From Gammaproteobacteria bacterium (GTDB lineage Bacteria > Pseudomonadota > Gammaproteobacteria > Pseudomonadales > Cellvibrionaceae), in assembly GCA_004172865.1 (NCBI GenBank), contig SEBV01000001.1:186001-250000 (forward strand): a stretch of 64,000 bases of DNA, given 5' to 3'. The first letter of the stretch is position 1, and each line of letters begins with the position of its first letter. The position numbers were made by a program, and so were the translations under genes. The notes under the pieces are model-generated. The model had not been told where the DNA came from. It saw nothing but the letters and a program-made list of their open reading frames with translations, and did no database searches. This document shows positions 56,033 through 64,000 of this stretch, piece by piece.

Positions 56033-57046
56033 TCAATGTGATGTTTGGCTCGCTATATAATTTTTGAGTAATATTAAGTAATGATTTTTTTGCGCTTCAG
56101 GTAACCATGCAACGCGAAAGGCATTGCCCACCAGTGTGGTAATTTCTTCTTCGCTAAAATTTCCTTCTTTTTGTAGCTCAATTAAATTCTCGTTGAGGTA
56201 GGCACGAAAGTAAGCTGGGTCATCTGAATTAATGGTGGCGAGCATGCCTTTGTTGAGCATGGTGCGAATTTCATTGGATGTTAAAGATTGCACCACAAAG
56301 CGATTGGATACCGGGCAAACAGTTAAGCCAAGCCCGCGTGCTTTTATGGCTTCACATAAAGCGTCGTCTTCCAATGAATTTACGCCGTGGTCGATTCGAT
56401 CAACGAGAATATCATCCAGACATTGGCCGATATGTTTCAGCGTATTCTGTTGGTTGACATCGCAATGCATTGTCAGTTTTAAGCCTATGGCACGCGCTGC
56501 TTTAAAAACTGCTTCAAATTTTAAGGGCGGATTATTTTTTTCATCCGAATCCAGCCCAACACCTACAAGCCAATCGCGATAGGGTTTTGCCATTTCTAAA
56601 TGTTCCATGGCCGACTCGGCACTGAGGTCGCGCAAAAAACACATAATCAGCTGGCTTTGAATTCCCAGTTTCTTTTCGGCATCAAGTTGTGCTTTGTGAA
56701 TGCCGGTGATCACAGTTTCAAAATCGACACCGCGACTTGTGTGGGCTTGTGGGTCAAAAAACAATTCGGCGTAAAGGGTATTTTGGCTGCGGGCTTTGCT
56801 GAGGTAATTCCAGGTAAGCTGATAAAAATCCTCTTCTTCACGTAACACTTTCATAGCGCCGTAATAAATTGTGAGAAAGGAGGGAAGGTCATAAAAATCG
56901 TAAGCGGCAATTATTTCTTCAGGCGTTTTATAAGCCATTTCAATCTGGTTTTTCTGGGCTAGCTCAAAACTTAATTCCGGTTCAAGTGTTCCTTCCAGAT
57001 GTACGTGCAGCTCGGCCTTGGGCATATTTTCAATAAACGCTTGCAT
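56033..57046 (-). CDS. ADA-family deaminase with HCDVNQ in place of HAGE
   Basis: 337 residues. Homologous to adenine/adenosine deaminases: [51 protein letters not shown] and NSDDPAYF. The usual HAGE, whose Glu is the proton donor, is replaced by MHCDVNQQ (His194). The metal His is kept, the Glu is not. Substrate could be adenine or another purine or pterin. Cytosolic. Between two exported enzymes and the alpha/beta hydrolase. Confidence 0.78.
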   Translation of the reverse strand: MQAFIENMPKAELHVHLEGTLEPELSFELAQKNQIEMAYKTPEEIIAAYDFYDLPSFLTIYYGAMKVLREEEDFYQLTWNYLSKARSQNTLYAELFFDPQAHTSRGVDFETVITGIHKAQLDAEKKLGIQSQLIMCFLRDLSAESAMEHLEMAKPYRDWLVGVGLDSDEKNNPPLKFEAVFKAARAIGLKLTMHCDVNQQNTLKHIGQCLDDILVDRIDHGVNSLEDDALCEAIKARGLGLTVCPVSNRFVVQSLTSNEIRTMLNKGMLATINSDDPAYFRAYLNENLIELQKEGNFSEEEITTLVGNAFRVAWLPEAQKNHYLILLKNYIASQTSH

Positions 57047-57143
57047 AGCAATACTCCGATCTATGGTTTTATAAAGGCATGTGATTTTATAAACTCATGT
57101 TGTTTAACGAAAGATGCGTTAAAAAATGAATCGCTAGGTGGTT

Positions 57144-58088
57144 TTACAATTTTCTTTTTAGCCACTCCGCCGTGGTTATTAACATATTTTCAGCGGTGCT
57201 TTGATCCGTCGCCAAACCATTTGCGTTGCTGTCACCAAGAACATTAAACATATGATCAGCACCTTTGATAACTACCAAGGTTGCATCGGTTGATCTCGCA
57301 GCTTTAATAATTTTTCTGGATGATTCGTTGGGAACCAGAACGTCGTTACTACCAGCAATAGCGAGTAGTTTTCCGTTGTAGTTTTTCAGATTGTCCAAGC
57401 TGGTATTAGCTTTTATTTCATTAAACCATTGCAGACCGAAATTTAATGGCTGCGCACGCCACGGAAATTTCACCACCGCATAGCCATTCTTTTGTGCTTC
57501 GGCGTAATACTCATCAAACATAAATTTGAAAATATCTATGCCATTGCCGCCTACGGACGACCAGGTAACCATTGCCTTAATGCGAGGGTCTTGCTCAGCA
57601 ACCAATTGCGCAATTAATCCGCCTTGGCTAAAGCCAATCAAACCCATGCGGGTATGATCAAACTCGGGCTGTACTTCCAAATAATTTAGTGCGGCAGTTG
57701 TATCTGCTTGCGCACTGGTGAGGTTGTAAAAGCGATAATCTACCGGACTATCGCCAGTGCCTGCAAAATCAATACGTAAAGACGCATAACCTTTTTGCGC
57801 TAAATAAATGGCAAGACGTTGATACAAACCGCCAACTTCATTTTTTTGCGACGCTGTGCCGTGCAATAAAACGACGACAGGGATTTTTTGCGAGAACGGA
57901 ATGCCGCTGGGTCTGACTAAAATGCCTGGGACTTTATAAGTGCCGTTATCGATACTTAACGTTTGTTCAGAATATGTTGCGGCTGATTTATCGATGGCTG
58001 ATTTGACTTTTGTTTCACTACAGCTCGATAAATTGAGCGCAAGTACAGTGCTTAATAAAACATAACTACAATATTTTAATAAATTCAT
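57144..58088 (-). CDS. Alpha/beta hydrolase lipoprotein
   Basis: 314 residues. Lipobox LSSC, then an alpha/beta hydrolase fold with nucleophile elbow GFSQGG, oxyanion segment LLHGTASQKN, an acid in AGSNDVLVPN, and the catalytic His in GADHMFNVLG. Probably a periplasmic esterase. Why it sits among purine genes is unclear. Confidence 0.83.
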   Translation of the reverse strand: MNLLKYCSYVLLSTVLALNLSSCSETKVKSAIDKSAATYSEQTLSIDNGTYKVPGILVRPSGIPFSQKIPVVVLLHGTASQKNEVGGLYQRLAIYLAQKGYASLRIDFAGTGDSPVDYRFYNLTSAQADTTAALNYLEVQPEFDHTRMGLIGFSQGGLIAQLVAEQDPRIKAMVTWSSVGGNGIDIFKFMFDEYYAEAQKNGYAVVKFPWRAQPLNFGLQWFNEIKANTSLDNLKNYNGKLLAIAGSNDVLVPNESSRKIIKAARSTDATLVVIKGADHMFNVLGDSNANGLATDQSTAENMLITTAEWLKRKL

Positions 58089-58143
58089 TTTTTCTCCCGT
58101 AATTATTTCTATTTTAAAAATATCTTTTAATTGAAATCGTTAA

Positions 58144-58440
58144 TTAAAAATCCACGCTACCTGCAACAATAATCATATTTGCATAAGCGTATTCATTGCG
58201 TAGCGCATGTATTGGCGCATATTCAGCACAAGTCGCCCAATGTTGTGCAATAGCTTTAGTGGGGAACTCCATGACGACAAGTCTCTTGGGTTGCCAGCTG
58301 CCGCTCACTACTTCTGTTTCAGCACCACGCACTAAATAACGTCCGCCGCAGGCTTTAACTGTCGGCGTAATTTTGGCGAGATATTCGGGATATTTTTCTT
58401 TGTTGTGCACATCGATATCCACAATTACATAAGCACTCAT
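58144..58440 (-). CDS. DUF1330-family small protein
   Basis: 98 residues. Ferredoxin-like dimeric alpha/beta-barrel fold of the DUF1330 type: AYVIVDIDVHNKEKYPEYLAKITPTVKACGGRYLVRG, and RLVVMEFPTKAIAQHW. Shares 4 bp with puuD, so co-translated with it. Function unknown; a role as an accessory to urate oxidation is only suggested by this coupling. Confidence 0.85.
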   Translation of the reverse strand: MSAYVIVDIDVHNKEKYPEYLAKITPTVKACGGRYLVRGAETEVVSGSWQPKRLVVMEFPTKAIAQHWATCAEYAPIHALRNEYAYANMIIVAGSVDF

Positions 58441-59675
58441 TGAGACTCCATCCAGGTGATTAACGTTTTACGTTCCAGCTCGCTCATTTGGTGAAGGTTG
58501 CCGAGCGGCATGTAACCTGATTTAAGTGCAGGTAGTGCGCGAATTTTTACGAGGTTCAATTGTGCGAGGTCATTAATAATTAAACCCGCCGGTGGAGCGG
58601 GAAAACCAACCTGGGTTGGATGCTGTGAATGGCAGCCTGCGCAGTGCACACCAACAATTTGTAACGCCTGCTGTTGCTGTTGAATTTTTTCTTGCTCTGC
58701 GTTTTGTTGGGTTGCAACTGTTGGCGTTGTTAAATCAGCGTGTTCGTCTGTAGTTTGCGATGGCGATTTATTCGTGCATGTCATAATGATTGCAACTAAA
58801 ACCAAGCCTAAAAAGCTACTGATTAAAATGCTCGGCTTTTTCAAACCAAGATGTTTGAGATTAAAGAAGTGACGACCCCACGCGAGCAAACTACCAATGG
58901 CTACCAAACCGAGCCATGAATAAGGATGACCATACACAAAAGAATAGTGATTGCTGATCATGCAAAAAATAACGGGCAAGGTTAAATAGTTGTTATGAGT
59001 TGAACGCAGTTTTGCAAAAAGCATTTCTTTTATGGGCGGCGGCTCATGCGCACTGACAGCTGCAACAAATTTTCGTTGCGCCGGCATAATTCCCCATACA
59101 ACATTGCCTGCCATCCAGGTCGCAATCATTGCACCTACGTGTAAAAACGCAGCGCGTGCTGAAAATAAATGGTGCGCGAGCCAGCTTGCAAAAGTGATGA
59201 CGCAGAGCAACGCAATTGCAAATACCAAACCTTTTTTAACCAGCGGTGTTCGCAACAAAATTTCATAAATAATTTGTGCGCATGCAATAAATAAGATACT
59301 TGCAACAATCGCAGTGCCGGGCGATTGAATCCAGGTTTGGTAACCTACTAAATAAGATTGCGCCTGAAAGTAGTACATCAAAATTAATAGACAGCTTCCG
59401 CTCAACCAGGTGCTGTAAGCTTCCCATTTAAACCAATGTAATTTTTGTGGCATAACTTCAGGGCGCACCTGATATTTTGCAACTTCATAGATGCCGCCGC
59501 CGTGAATTGCCCACAAATCACCTTTAACACCTTTTTCTTTTTTCCATTCCGGCGGTTCACGCAAACTTAAATCGAGCCAAATAAAATAAAACGATGCGCC
59601 TATCCATGCGATAGCGGCAACCACATGGAACCAGCGAAATGCCAGGTTCAGCCATTCCAGAATTAAATCAGCCAT
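58437..59675 (-). CDS. puuD: Membrane-bound cytochrome c-linked urate oxidase PuuD
   Basis: 412 residues. N-terminal multi-helix membrane domain (about 1-300; start WLNLAFRWFHVVAAIAWIGASFYFIWLDLSL, DUF989 type) followed by a Gln-rich spacer and a C-terminal cytochrome c domain with CAGCH. PuuD oxidises urate to 5-hydroxyisourate and passes electrons to the respiratory chain rather than to oxygen directly. Overlaps guaD by 13 bp at its start. Replaces the soluble uricase. Confidence 0.93.
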   Translation of the reverse strand: MADLILEWLNLAFRWFHVVAAIAWIGASFYFIWLDLSLREPPEWKKEKGVKGDLWAIHGGGIYEVAKYQVRPEVMPQKLHWFKWEAYSTWLSGSCLLILMYYFQAQSYLVGYQTWIQSPGTAIVASILFIACAQIIYEILLRTPLVKKGLVFAIALLCVITFASWLAHHLFSARAAFLHVGAMIATWMAGNVVWGIMPAQRKFVAAVSAHEPPPIKEMLFAKLRSTHNNYLTLPVIFCMISNHYSFVYGHPYSWLGLVAIGSLLAWGRHFFNLKHLGLKKPSILISSFLGLVLVAIIMTCTNKSPSQTTDEHADLTTPTVATQQNAEQEKIQQQQQALQIVGVHCAGCHSQHPTQVGFPAPPAGLIINDLAQLNLVKIRALPALKSGYMPLGNLHQMSELERKTLITWMESQ

Positions 59676-61003
59676 TGCAAGTCTCCCTGGGCACGAGCGC
59701 TACGACTAAATGCCAGCTTGCCCATGATGTAGGTGCGCGCGATATTGTGTTCATCGCCGAGTGTCATTAATGCAAAGAGCGTATCTGCCAGACAGCTGGT
59801 TTTTTTGTGACGAGAAAGTTGCAAAGGTGTGGGTGATAAATTAAGTACTACGAAGTCGGCCTCCTTTCCGGGAGCGAAATTTCCGATGTGGGAATCCAAA
59901 TGCAATGCGCGTGCATTTCCAAGTGTTGCCATGTAGAGCCCTTTAAGTGGATGAAGTTTTTGTCCTTGCAATTGCAAAATTTTGTAGGCTTCTGCGAGTG
60001 TACGCAGCAGTGAGAAACTGGTGCCGCCGCCAACATCAGTTGCAATGCTGAGCGGAATTTTTGCGGCTTCGATGCGCGCAACATCTAATAAGCCGCTACC
60101 CAAAAATAGATTTGAGGTGGGGCAAAATGCTATGCCAGATTGTGTTTCTGCAAGACGATTTAATTCAACATCACTTAAATGAATTCCGTGACCGAAAATA
60201 CTGCGCGGGCCGAGTAAACCAAAGCTGTCGTATACATCCAGATAATCGCGCGCGTTTGGAAATAATTGTTTAATCCAGGCAATTTCCTGATGGTTTTCGG
60301 ATAAATGAGTTTGCAAATATAAATCGGAATAATCGCGATATAATTTTCCGGTAACCGCTAATTGTTCCGGTGAACTTGTAGGCGCGAAGCGCGGTGTTAA
60401 GGCGTAGTGCAAACGGCCTTGTTGATGCCAGCGTTCAATTATTTGACGATTGTCGTGTTCGCTTGATTCAGGCGTATCCAATAAACCCGCGGGCGCATTG
60501 CGGTCCATCATGACTTTGCCGGCAATCATGCGTAGATTTTTTTTCGCGGCTGCGGAAAAAAATGCTTCAGTTGATTGCGCAAAAACGGTGGTGTACACCA
60601 TCGCTGTGGTCGTGCCGTTTTCTAACAATAATTGTAAAAATTGTTCAGCAGCGATTGCTGCGAATTCCGGTTCTGCAAATTGCAATTCAGTGGGAAAAGT
60701 AAATTGGTTTAGCCAATCCAGAAGTTGATTACCGTAAGAGGCAATAACATCTGTTTGCGGGTAGTGAACATGGCTATCTATAAACCCCGGCATAATTAAA
60801 TGCTCTGGAAAATGCTCACATTCACGTAAATCGAAACCATCATCTGCAAAAGCTTGAGCACTGGCTACTTTTTTAACGCGGCCATTTTCAAGCAGTAATA
60901 CGCCATCTTCAAAATATTCTACGCCAGCCTGAGTGACTGCATCCGGCATATCGGTAAAGTGCAATATGCGTGCGCGAAATGCCTGAAGGCCTAACAAACT
61001 CAT
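59663..61003 (-). CDS. guaD: Guanine deaminase
   Basis: 446 residues from ATG at 61003. Amidohydrolase with PGFIDSHVHYPQTDVI (HxH), the family region LQTHLSENHQEIAW and FGHGIHLSD, and ATDVGGGTSFSLL (metal Asp). Converts guanine to xanthine and ammonia. Cytosolic. Upstream of and overlapping puuD. Confidence 0.93.
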   Translation of the reverse strand: MSLLGLQAFRARILHFTDMPDAVTQAGVEYFEDGVLLLENGRVKKVASAQAFADDGFDLRECEHFPEHLIMPGFIDSHVHYPQTDVIASYGNQLLDWLNQFTFPTELQFAEPEFAAIAAEQFLQLLLENGTTTAMVYTTVFAQSTEAFFSAAAKKNLRMIAGKVMMDRNAPAGLLDTPESSEHDNRQIIERWHQQGRLHYALTPRFAPTSSPEQLAVTGKLYRDYSDLYLQTHLSENHQEIAWIKQLFPNARDYLDVYDSFGLLGPRSIFGHGIHLSDVELNRLAETQSGIAFCPTSNLFLGSGLLDVARIEAAKIPLSIATDVGGGTSFSLLRTLAEAYKILQLQGQKLHPLKGLYMATLGNARALHLDSHIGNFAPGKEADFVVLNLSPTPLQLSRHKKTSCLADTLFALMTLGDEHNIARTYIMGKLAFSRSARAQGDLQWLI

Positions 61004-61147
61004 AAAAATCCTTAACGCGTAAACCATAGTTAAAATGAAAAGCTCGAACGAATAGATCTACTACTTTTGAATAGCAACAAAAGCAAGAAAAGTAGATCTG
61101 GCAAAAATAATGGCAATCAATTAAATATTAATCGCCGTTTTACAAAT

Positions 61148-61486
61148 TTAACTGCCTCGGTAGGTTGAATAACCGTAGGCATTGAGCAGTAGCGGAATGT
61201 GGTAATGCGCGCTCGTATCCGTTACGTTAAACGTAATCGTAATTTCCGGATAAAAAACACTGCGCCCATGCTGCATTAACCAATTGCCTGCTGAAAAACG
61301 TAAACGATAAACACCATAATTTAAGGTGATGGGCGCATCCCAAATGACAACGCGTCCATCTACATCGGTAATGGCGCTCGCCATTGGCGCAGCGCTTGGC
61401 GTGCTGAATAAAAATACTTGCATACCTGCGGCAGGCGTTCCACTTTCCAGATCTAGTACGTGTGTAGTAACGGCAGTTTTAGTCAT
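61148..61486 (-). CDS. uraH: 5-hydroxyisourate hydrolase (transthyretin-like)
   Basis: 112 residues from ATG at 61486. Hydrolyses the PuuD product HIU to OHCU. Motifs: TTHVLDLESGTPAAGM near the N-terminus and the C-terminal tetrapeptide YRGS, diagnostic for HIU hydrolase against transthyretin. No signal peptide. Confidence 0.96.
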   Translation of the reverse strand: MTKTAVTTHVLDLESGTPAAGMQVFLFSTPSAAPMASAITDVDGRVVIWDAPITLNYGVYRLRFSAGNWLMQHGRSVFYPEITITFNVTDTSAHYHIPLLLNAYGYSTYRGS

Positions 61487-61609
61487 GACGTGCCTCATAT
61501 ATTTTGTTTTAAGATAGCGATAAATGGTCTTGTAAAAATTTCTTTCTTTTAATTGTCTTCCGTTTAATTACCTTGCATTTTAAATGCCTGTCTTTCAAAT
61601 TGCGGCGTC

Positions 61610-62113
61610 TTAAATTGATTCCGCAAAAAGCTTTTTCAAACGTAATTGGGTAATTTCACCTTGAGCTGCTGCTCCGTTAAGTAATTCAATAGCGCGACCG
61701 TTATTAATACGTGCTTTTAATAACGCGAGCATGTCTTCGGCCGATTTTCCGGTGGCGCATACGATAAAAATAAAACCATAGCGTGATTCGTATTCGATAT
61801 TTAATTGATGCAGTTCTTTCAACACTTCTTCGCTGGCTTGCATTACCTGGCCTTGTTCGGCGGTGGCTTTTCCGGCATAGCGCGAACGAAGAACTTCTAT
61901 ATCGCCAATGCGCGCGTGGCCGCTAAATGCTTCTAAAATATGTGTCTCTGTTGCCTGTTGCCATAAGGTTTTGGCGGCATAGAGTAATTTTTCGATTGCG
62001 GTAAATGGTCGTAATTTTTCAACAGTTTCTGCCCATGCCGTGCAATGACAACATGCATGAAGTTCGGTAATAGCATCAGCAACGGTGAGCTGATTAAATT
62101 CGTTCAATGTCAT
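61610..62113 (-). CDS. uraD: OHCU decarboxylase
   Basis: 167 residues. Makes (S)-allantoin by decarboxylating OHCU. Visible: the GHARIGD segment with the catalytic His, then the NIEYESRYGFIFIVCATGKS signature of the family. Overlaps xdhC by 4 bp. The 123 bp between uraD and uraH show no terminator. Confidence 0.94.
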   Translation of the reverse strand: MTLNEFNQLTVADAITELHACCHCTAWAETVEKLRPFTAIEKLLYAAKTLWQQATETHILEAFSGHARIGDIEVLRSRYAGKATAEQGQVMQASEEVLKELHQLNIEYESRYGFIFIVCATGKSAEDMLALLKARINNGRAIELLNGAAAQGEITQLRLKKLFAESI

Positions 62114-63063
62114 ACTTTTTGTACTACTTCTTCAATCTGCACTTCTTGCGCAATAGTTTCTACGACGCTTACTTTTTTGCTGCTTTGCAAAATGGTTTTA
62201 ATTTCACGCCAGCTGGTTGAGTTAGCCTTGGGTTTTGCTTCAGCGTAATGAAGGCTTTGCAATTGAGCGGCTATAGACACGGCAACCTCCATCGGAAATT
62301 TACCTTTGACATCTGGCAAGCCGATAGGGCTGTGCATTTCTGCAATTAAGTGTTCATCGAAGCCTGCGAGCGCTAAACGTTTTCTAAAACGTAGTGCTTT
62401 TGTTTCTGAACCGATTAATCCTAGGTAACGATATTGATTGGTCGCGAGAAATTCGCTGCACAAATTAAAATCCAGACTGTGATCGTGTGTGAAAATAATT
62501 GCCCATGAATTCGCAGGTAAGATTGCAACAGCATCTACTGGATTAATGTGATATTCGTAGGCACAGTTGCTTGGAATTGGATAAGTAAATAATTCAGTAC
62601 GGTTGTCGATCACTCTTACTTTGCACGGCAAACCGCCGAGAATCGTCATCAACGCCTGGCAAACATGACCTGCACCAAAGAGTGCAATTTGCCAATCGCT
62701 TGCAGCGAAACACTCGAACATAACCGTGACATTTCCACCGCAGCATTGCGCCGCTTCCGCGGCGAGCGGAAAGGGTTTTAATATTTGACAGGCTTGGTTT
62801 TTGGTAATCAGTTCGCGCGCCTGTTGCACAATTAAAAATTCAAGTTGGCCGCCGCCAATGGTGTCGTAGGTATGTGTGCTATCAATCACTATTTTTGAGC
62901 CGCCATCGCGCGGTGTTGATCCTTGGGTGTTGATAATTGTTGCAATAACGTAGCCGTTGCCGATTTTTTCGCAATGTTGAATAGCGTCAGACCAAGTCAA
63001 CATTTTTGTTTCGACAAAGCTTTTAGCGAAACTTTTCTTAAAATCTTTCGGGGAGTTTTTCAT
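62110..63063 (-). CDS. xdhC: Xanthine dehydrogenase accessory protein XdhC
   Basis: 317 residues. Loads and protects sulfurated molybdenum cofactor for XdhB. Motifs: an N-terminal GSTPRDGGSKIVID, the Cys pair CCGGNVTVMFE, and a C-terminal NAD-binding part with LFGAGHVCQALMTIL. Starts 4 bp inside xdhB (ATGA). ATG at 63063 is kept although 20 residues precede the usual MLTWSDAI. Confidence 0.93.
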   Translation of the reverse strand: MKNSPKDFKKSFAKSFVETKMLTWSDAIQHCEKIGNGYVIATIINTQGSTPRDGGSKIVIDSTHTYDTIGGGQLEFLIVQQARELITKNQACQILKPFPLAAEAAQCCGGNVTVMFECFAASDWQIALFGAGHVCQALMTILGGLPCKVRVIDNRTELFTYPIPSNCAYEYHINPVDAVAILPANSWAIIFTHDHSLDFNLCSEFLATNQYRYLGLIGSETKALRFRKRLALAGFDEHLIAEMHSPIGLPDVKGKFPMEVAVSIAAQLQSLHYAEAKPKANSTSWREIKTILQSSKKVSVVETIAQEVQIEEVVQKV

Positions 63064-64000
63064 GCAGTAATTTCCTCCGCGCGATTATCGACCGATTCGT
63101 TAAATTTTTTGCAATCCTCAAGTGCCCAGTAAATCCGCTCTGGTGTTGCAGGCGTATCCAATCGTGGACTAGAACGATAATGGGTTGTGCTTGCGCAGGC
63201 ATCACGCAATGCAGCCCACACGGAAATAGCCAACATTAGCGGCGGTTCGCCAACGGCTTTGGAAAGATGAATAGTGTTTTCATTGTTAGCTTGATCAAAT
63301 AACTCAACGTTAAAAATTTCCGGCACGTCGAATGCGGTGGGAATTTTGTAATTTGCGGGACTATTGGAGATCACACGGCCTTTGTTATCCCACAGTAATT
63401 CTTCTGTAGTCAGCCAGCCCATGCCTTGAATAAATGCGCCTTCAATTTGGCCGATATCAATGGCGGGATTTAGTGATTTACCCACGTCATGCAAAATATC
63501 CACGCGTGTTACGCGATATTCACCGGTGAGCGTGTCGATAATAACTTCAGACGCTGCGGCGCCATTGGCGAAATATAAAAATGGTTGGCCTTTCGCGGTT
63601 TCGCGGTTGTAAGAAATTTTTGGTGTGCGATAAAAACCGGTAGCCGAAAGTGCAACGCGATTCAGGTAAGCGAATTTAATAAAAGTTTCAAAGCTAATAG
63701 ATTCATCGCCAAGATAAACCTGATCTTCCGCGAAGCGAATTTGGTCTGCGGTTAATTGATAGTGCTCCATCGCAAATGCAATTAAATCTGCTTTGATTTT
63801 ATCGCAAGCATCTTTTGCGGCCATGCCATTTAAATCGGTGCCGGACGATGCTGCAGTCGGCGATGTGTTTGGAACTTTGTCGGTACGTGTTGAGGTTACA
63901 ATGACGCGATCGCTGGAAACACCAAAAGCGCTGGCCACAATTTGACGAATTTTGGTGTAGAGCCCTTGGCCCATTTCTGTACCGCCGTGGCTGATTTGCA
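63060..64000 (-). CDS. xdhB: Xanthine dehydrogenase molybdenum subunit XdhB (5' end missing)
   Basis: The C-terminal ~313 residues of the large molybdopterin subunit are present; the frame is open to the right edge, and the usual length is about 770. The edge carries HGGTEMGQG, the motif that contacts the cofactor; further on come GAFIQGMGWLTTEEL and AVGEPPLMLAISVWAALRDA. Oxidises hypoxanthine and xanthine to urate. xdhA is expected to the right, outside the window. Confidence 0.95.
   Translation of the reverse strand, partial: QISHGGTEMGQGLYTKIRQIVASAFGVSSDRVIVTSTRTDKVPNTSPTAASSGTDLNGMAAKDACDKIKADLIAFAMEHYQLTADQIRFAEDQVYLGDESISFETFIKFAYLNRVALSATGFYRTPKISYNRETAKGQPFLYFANGAAASEVIIDTLTGEYRVTRVDILHDVGKSLNPAIDIGQIEGAFIQGMGWLTTEELLWDNKGRVISNSPANYKIPTAFDVPEIFNVELFDQANNENTIHLSKAVGEPPLMLAISVWAALRDACASTTHYRSSPRLDTPATPERIYWALEDCKKFNESVDNRAEEITA

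Overview
The window looks like chromosome of a Cellvibrio-type gammaproteobacterium (Cellvibrionaceae). The clue is a secreted GH5 glycanase with a CBM2 joined by a long polyserine linker. A second polyserine lipoprotein, a PEP-CTERM protein and the gammaproteobacterial order hemA-prfA-prmC opposite lolB-ispE-tRNA-Gln-prs-rplY-pth-ychF agree with this. The species assignment is inference from architecture only.

Left part (1-12 kb): the 3' end of a YegD-like Hsp70, a PEP-CTERM protein behind a CRP-like palindrome, an MFS transporter, ychF, the GH5 glycanase, a divergent quinone oxidoreductase/LysR pair, and a two-gene envelope unit (acyltransferase 3 plus a GT39-type membrane glycosyltransferase with an NPCBM-like C-terminal domain) inserted between pth and ychF.

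Housekeeping part (12-25 kb): pth, rplY, prs, tRNA-Gln(UUG), ispE, lolB and a TPR protein on the minus strand; a Kef-type antiporter, hemA, prfA, prmC and a MoeB/ThiF-like E1 enzyme on the plus strand. Next come a YjgN(DUF898)-M48 protease-YjgN cassette and a 742-residue polyserine lipoprotein (25-31 kb).

Purine part (31-64 kb): two blocks together encode an almost complete route from RNA to oxalate and ammonia. Block 1 (31.2-48.4 kb) has a secreted RNase T2 fused to an e(P4)-type phosphatase, allantoinase PuuE, an exported adenosine deaminase-like protein, a TonB-dependent receptor, a NUP-family purine nucleoside lipoprotein, an amidase, a GGT-like Ntn hydrolase (HpxW-like), a TSUP exporter, ureidoglycine-glyoxylate aminotransferase, adenine deaminase, allantoate amidohydrolase and a purine phosphoribosyltransferase. 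Block 2 (52.9-64 kb, all minus strand) has nucleoside hydrolase, a second NUP protein, an exported nucleosidase, a third ADA-family protein with an altered catalytic motif, an alpha/beta hydrolase, DUF1330, cytochrome-linked urate oxidase PuuD, guanine deaminase, HIU hydrolase, OHCU decarboxylase, XdhC and the truncated XdhB. A few unrelated genes (GNAT, aldose epimerase, calpain-like protease, MOSC protein) separate the blocks.

Structural DNA of note: a ~500 bp fold-back element made of two inverted ~215 bp units with variable hairpins (45972-46474), three copies of a CGTTCCCAAGC hairpin repeat, and a strong terminator/attenuator overlapping a 22 bp palindrome upstream of the first NUP gene. 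No CRISPR array, prophage, insertion sequence or rRNA was seen. All functional calls come from reading the sequence, without database searches.
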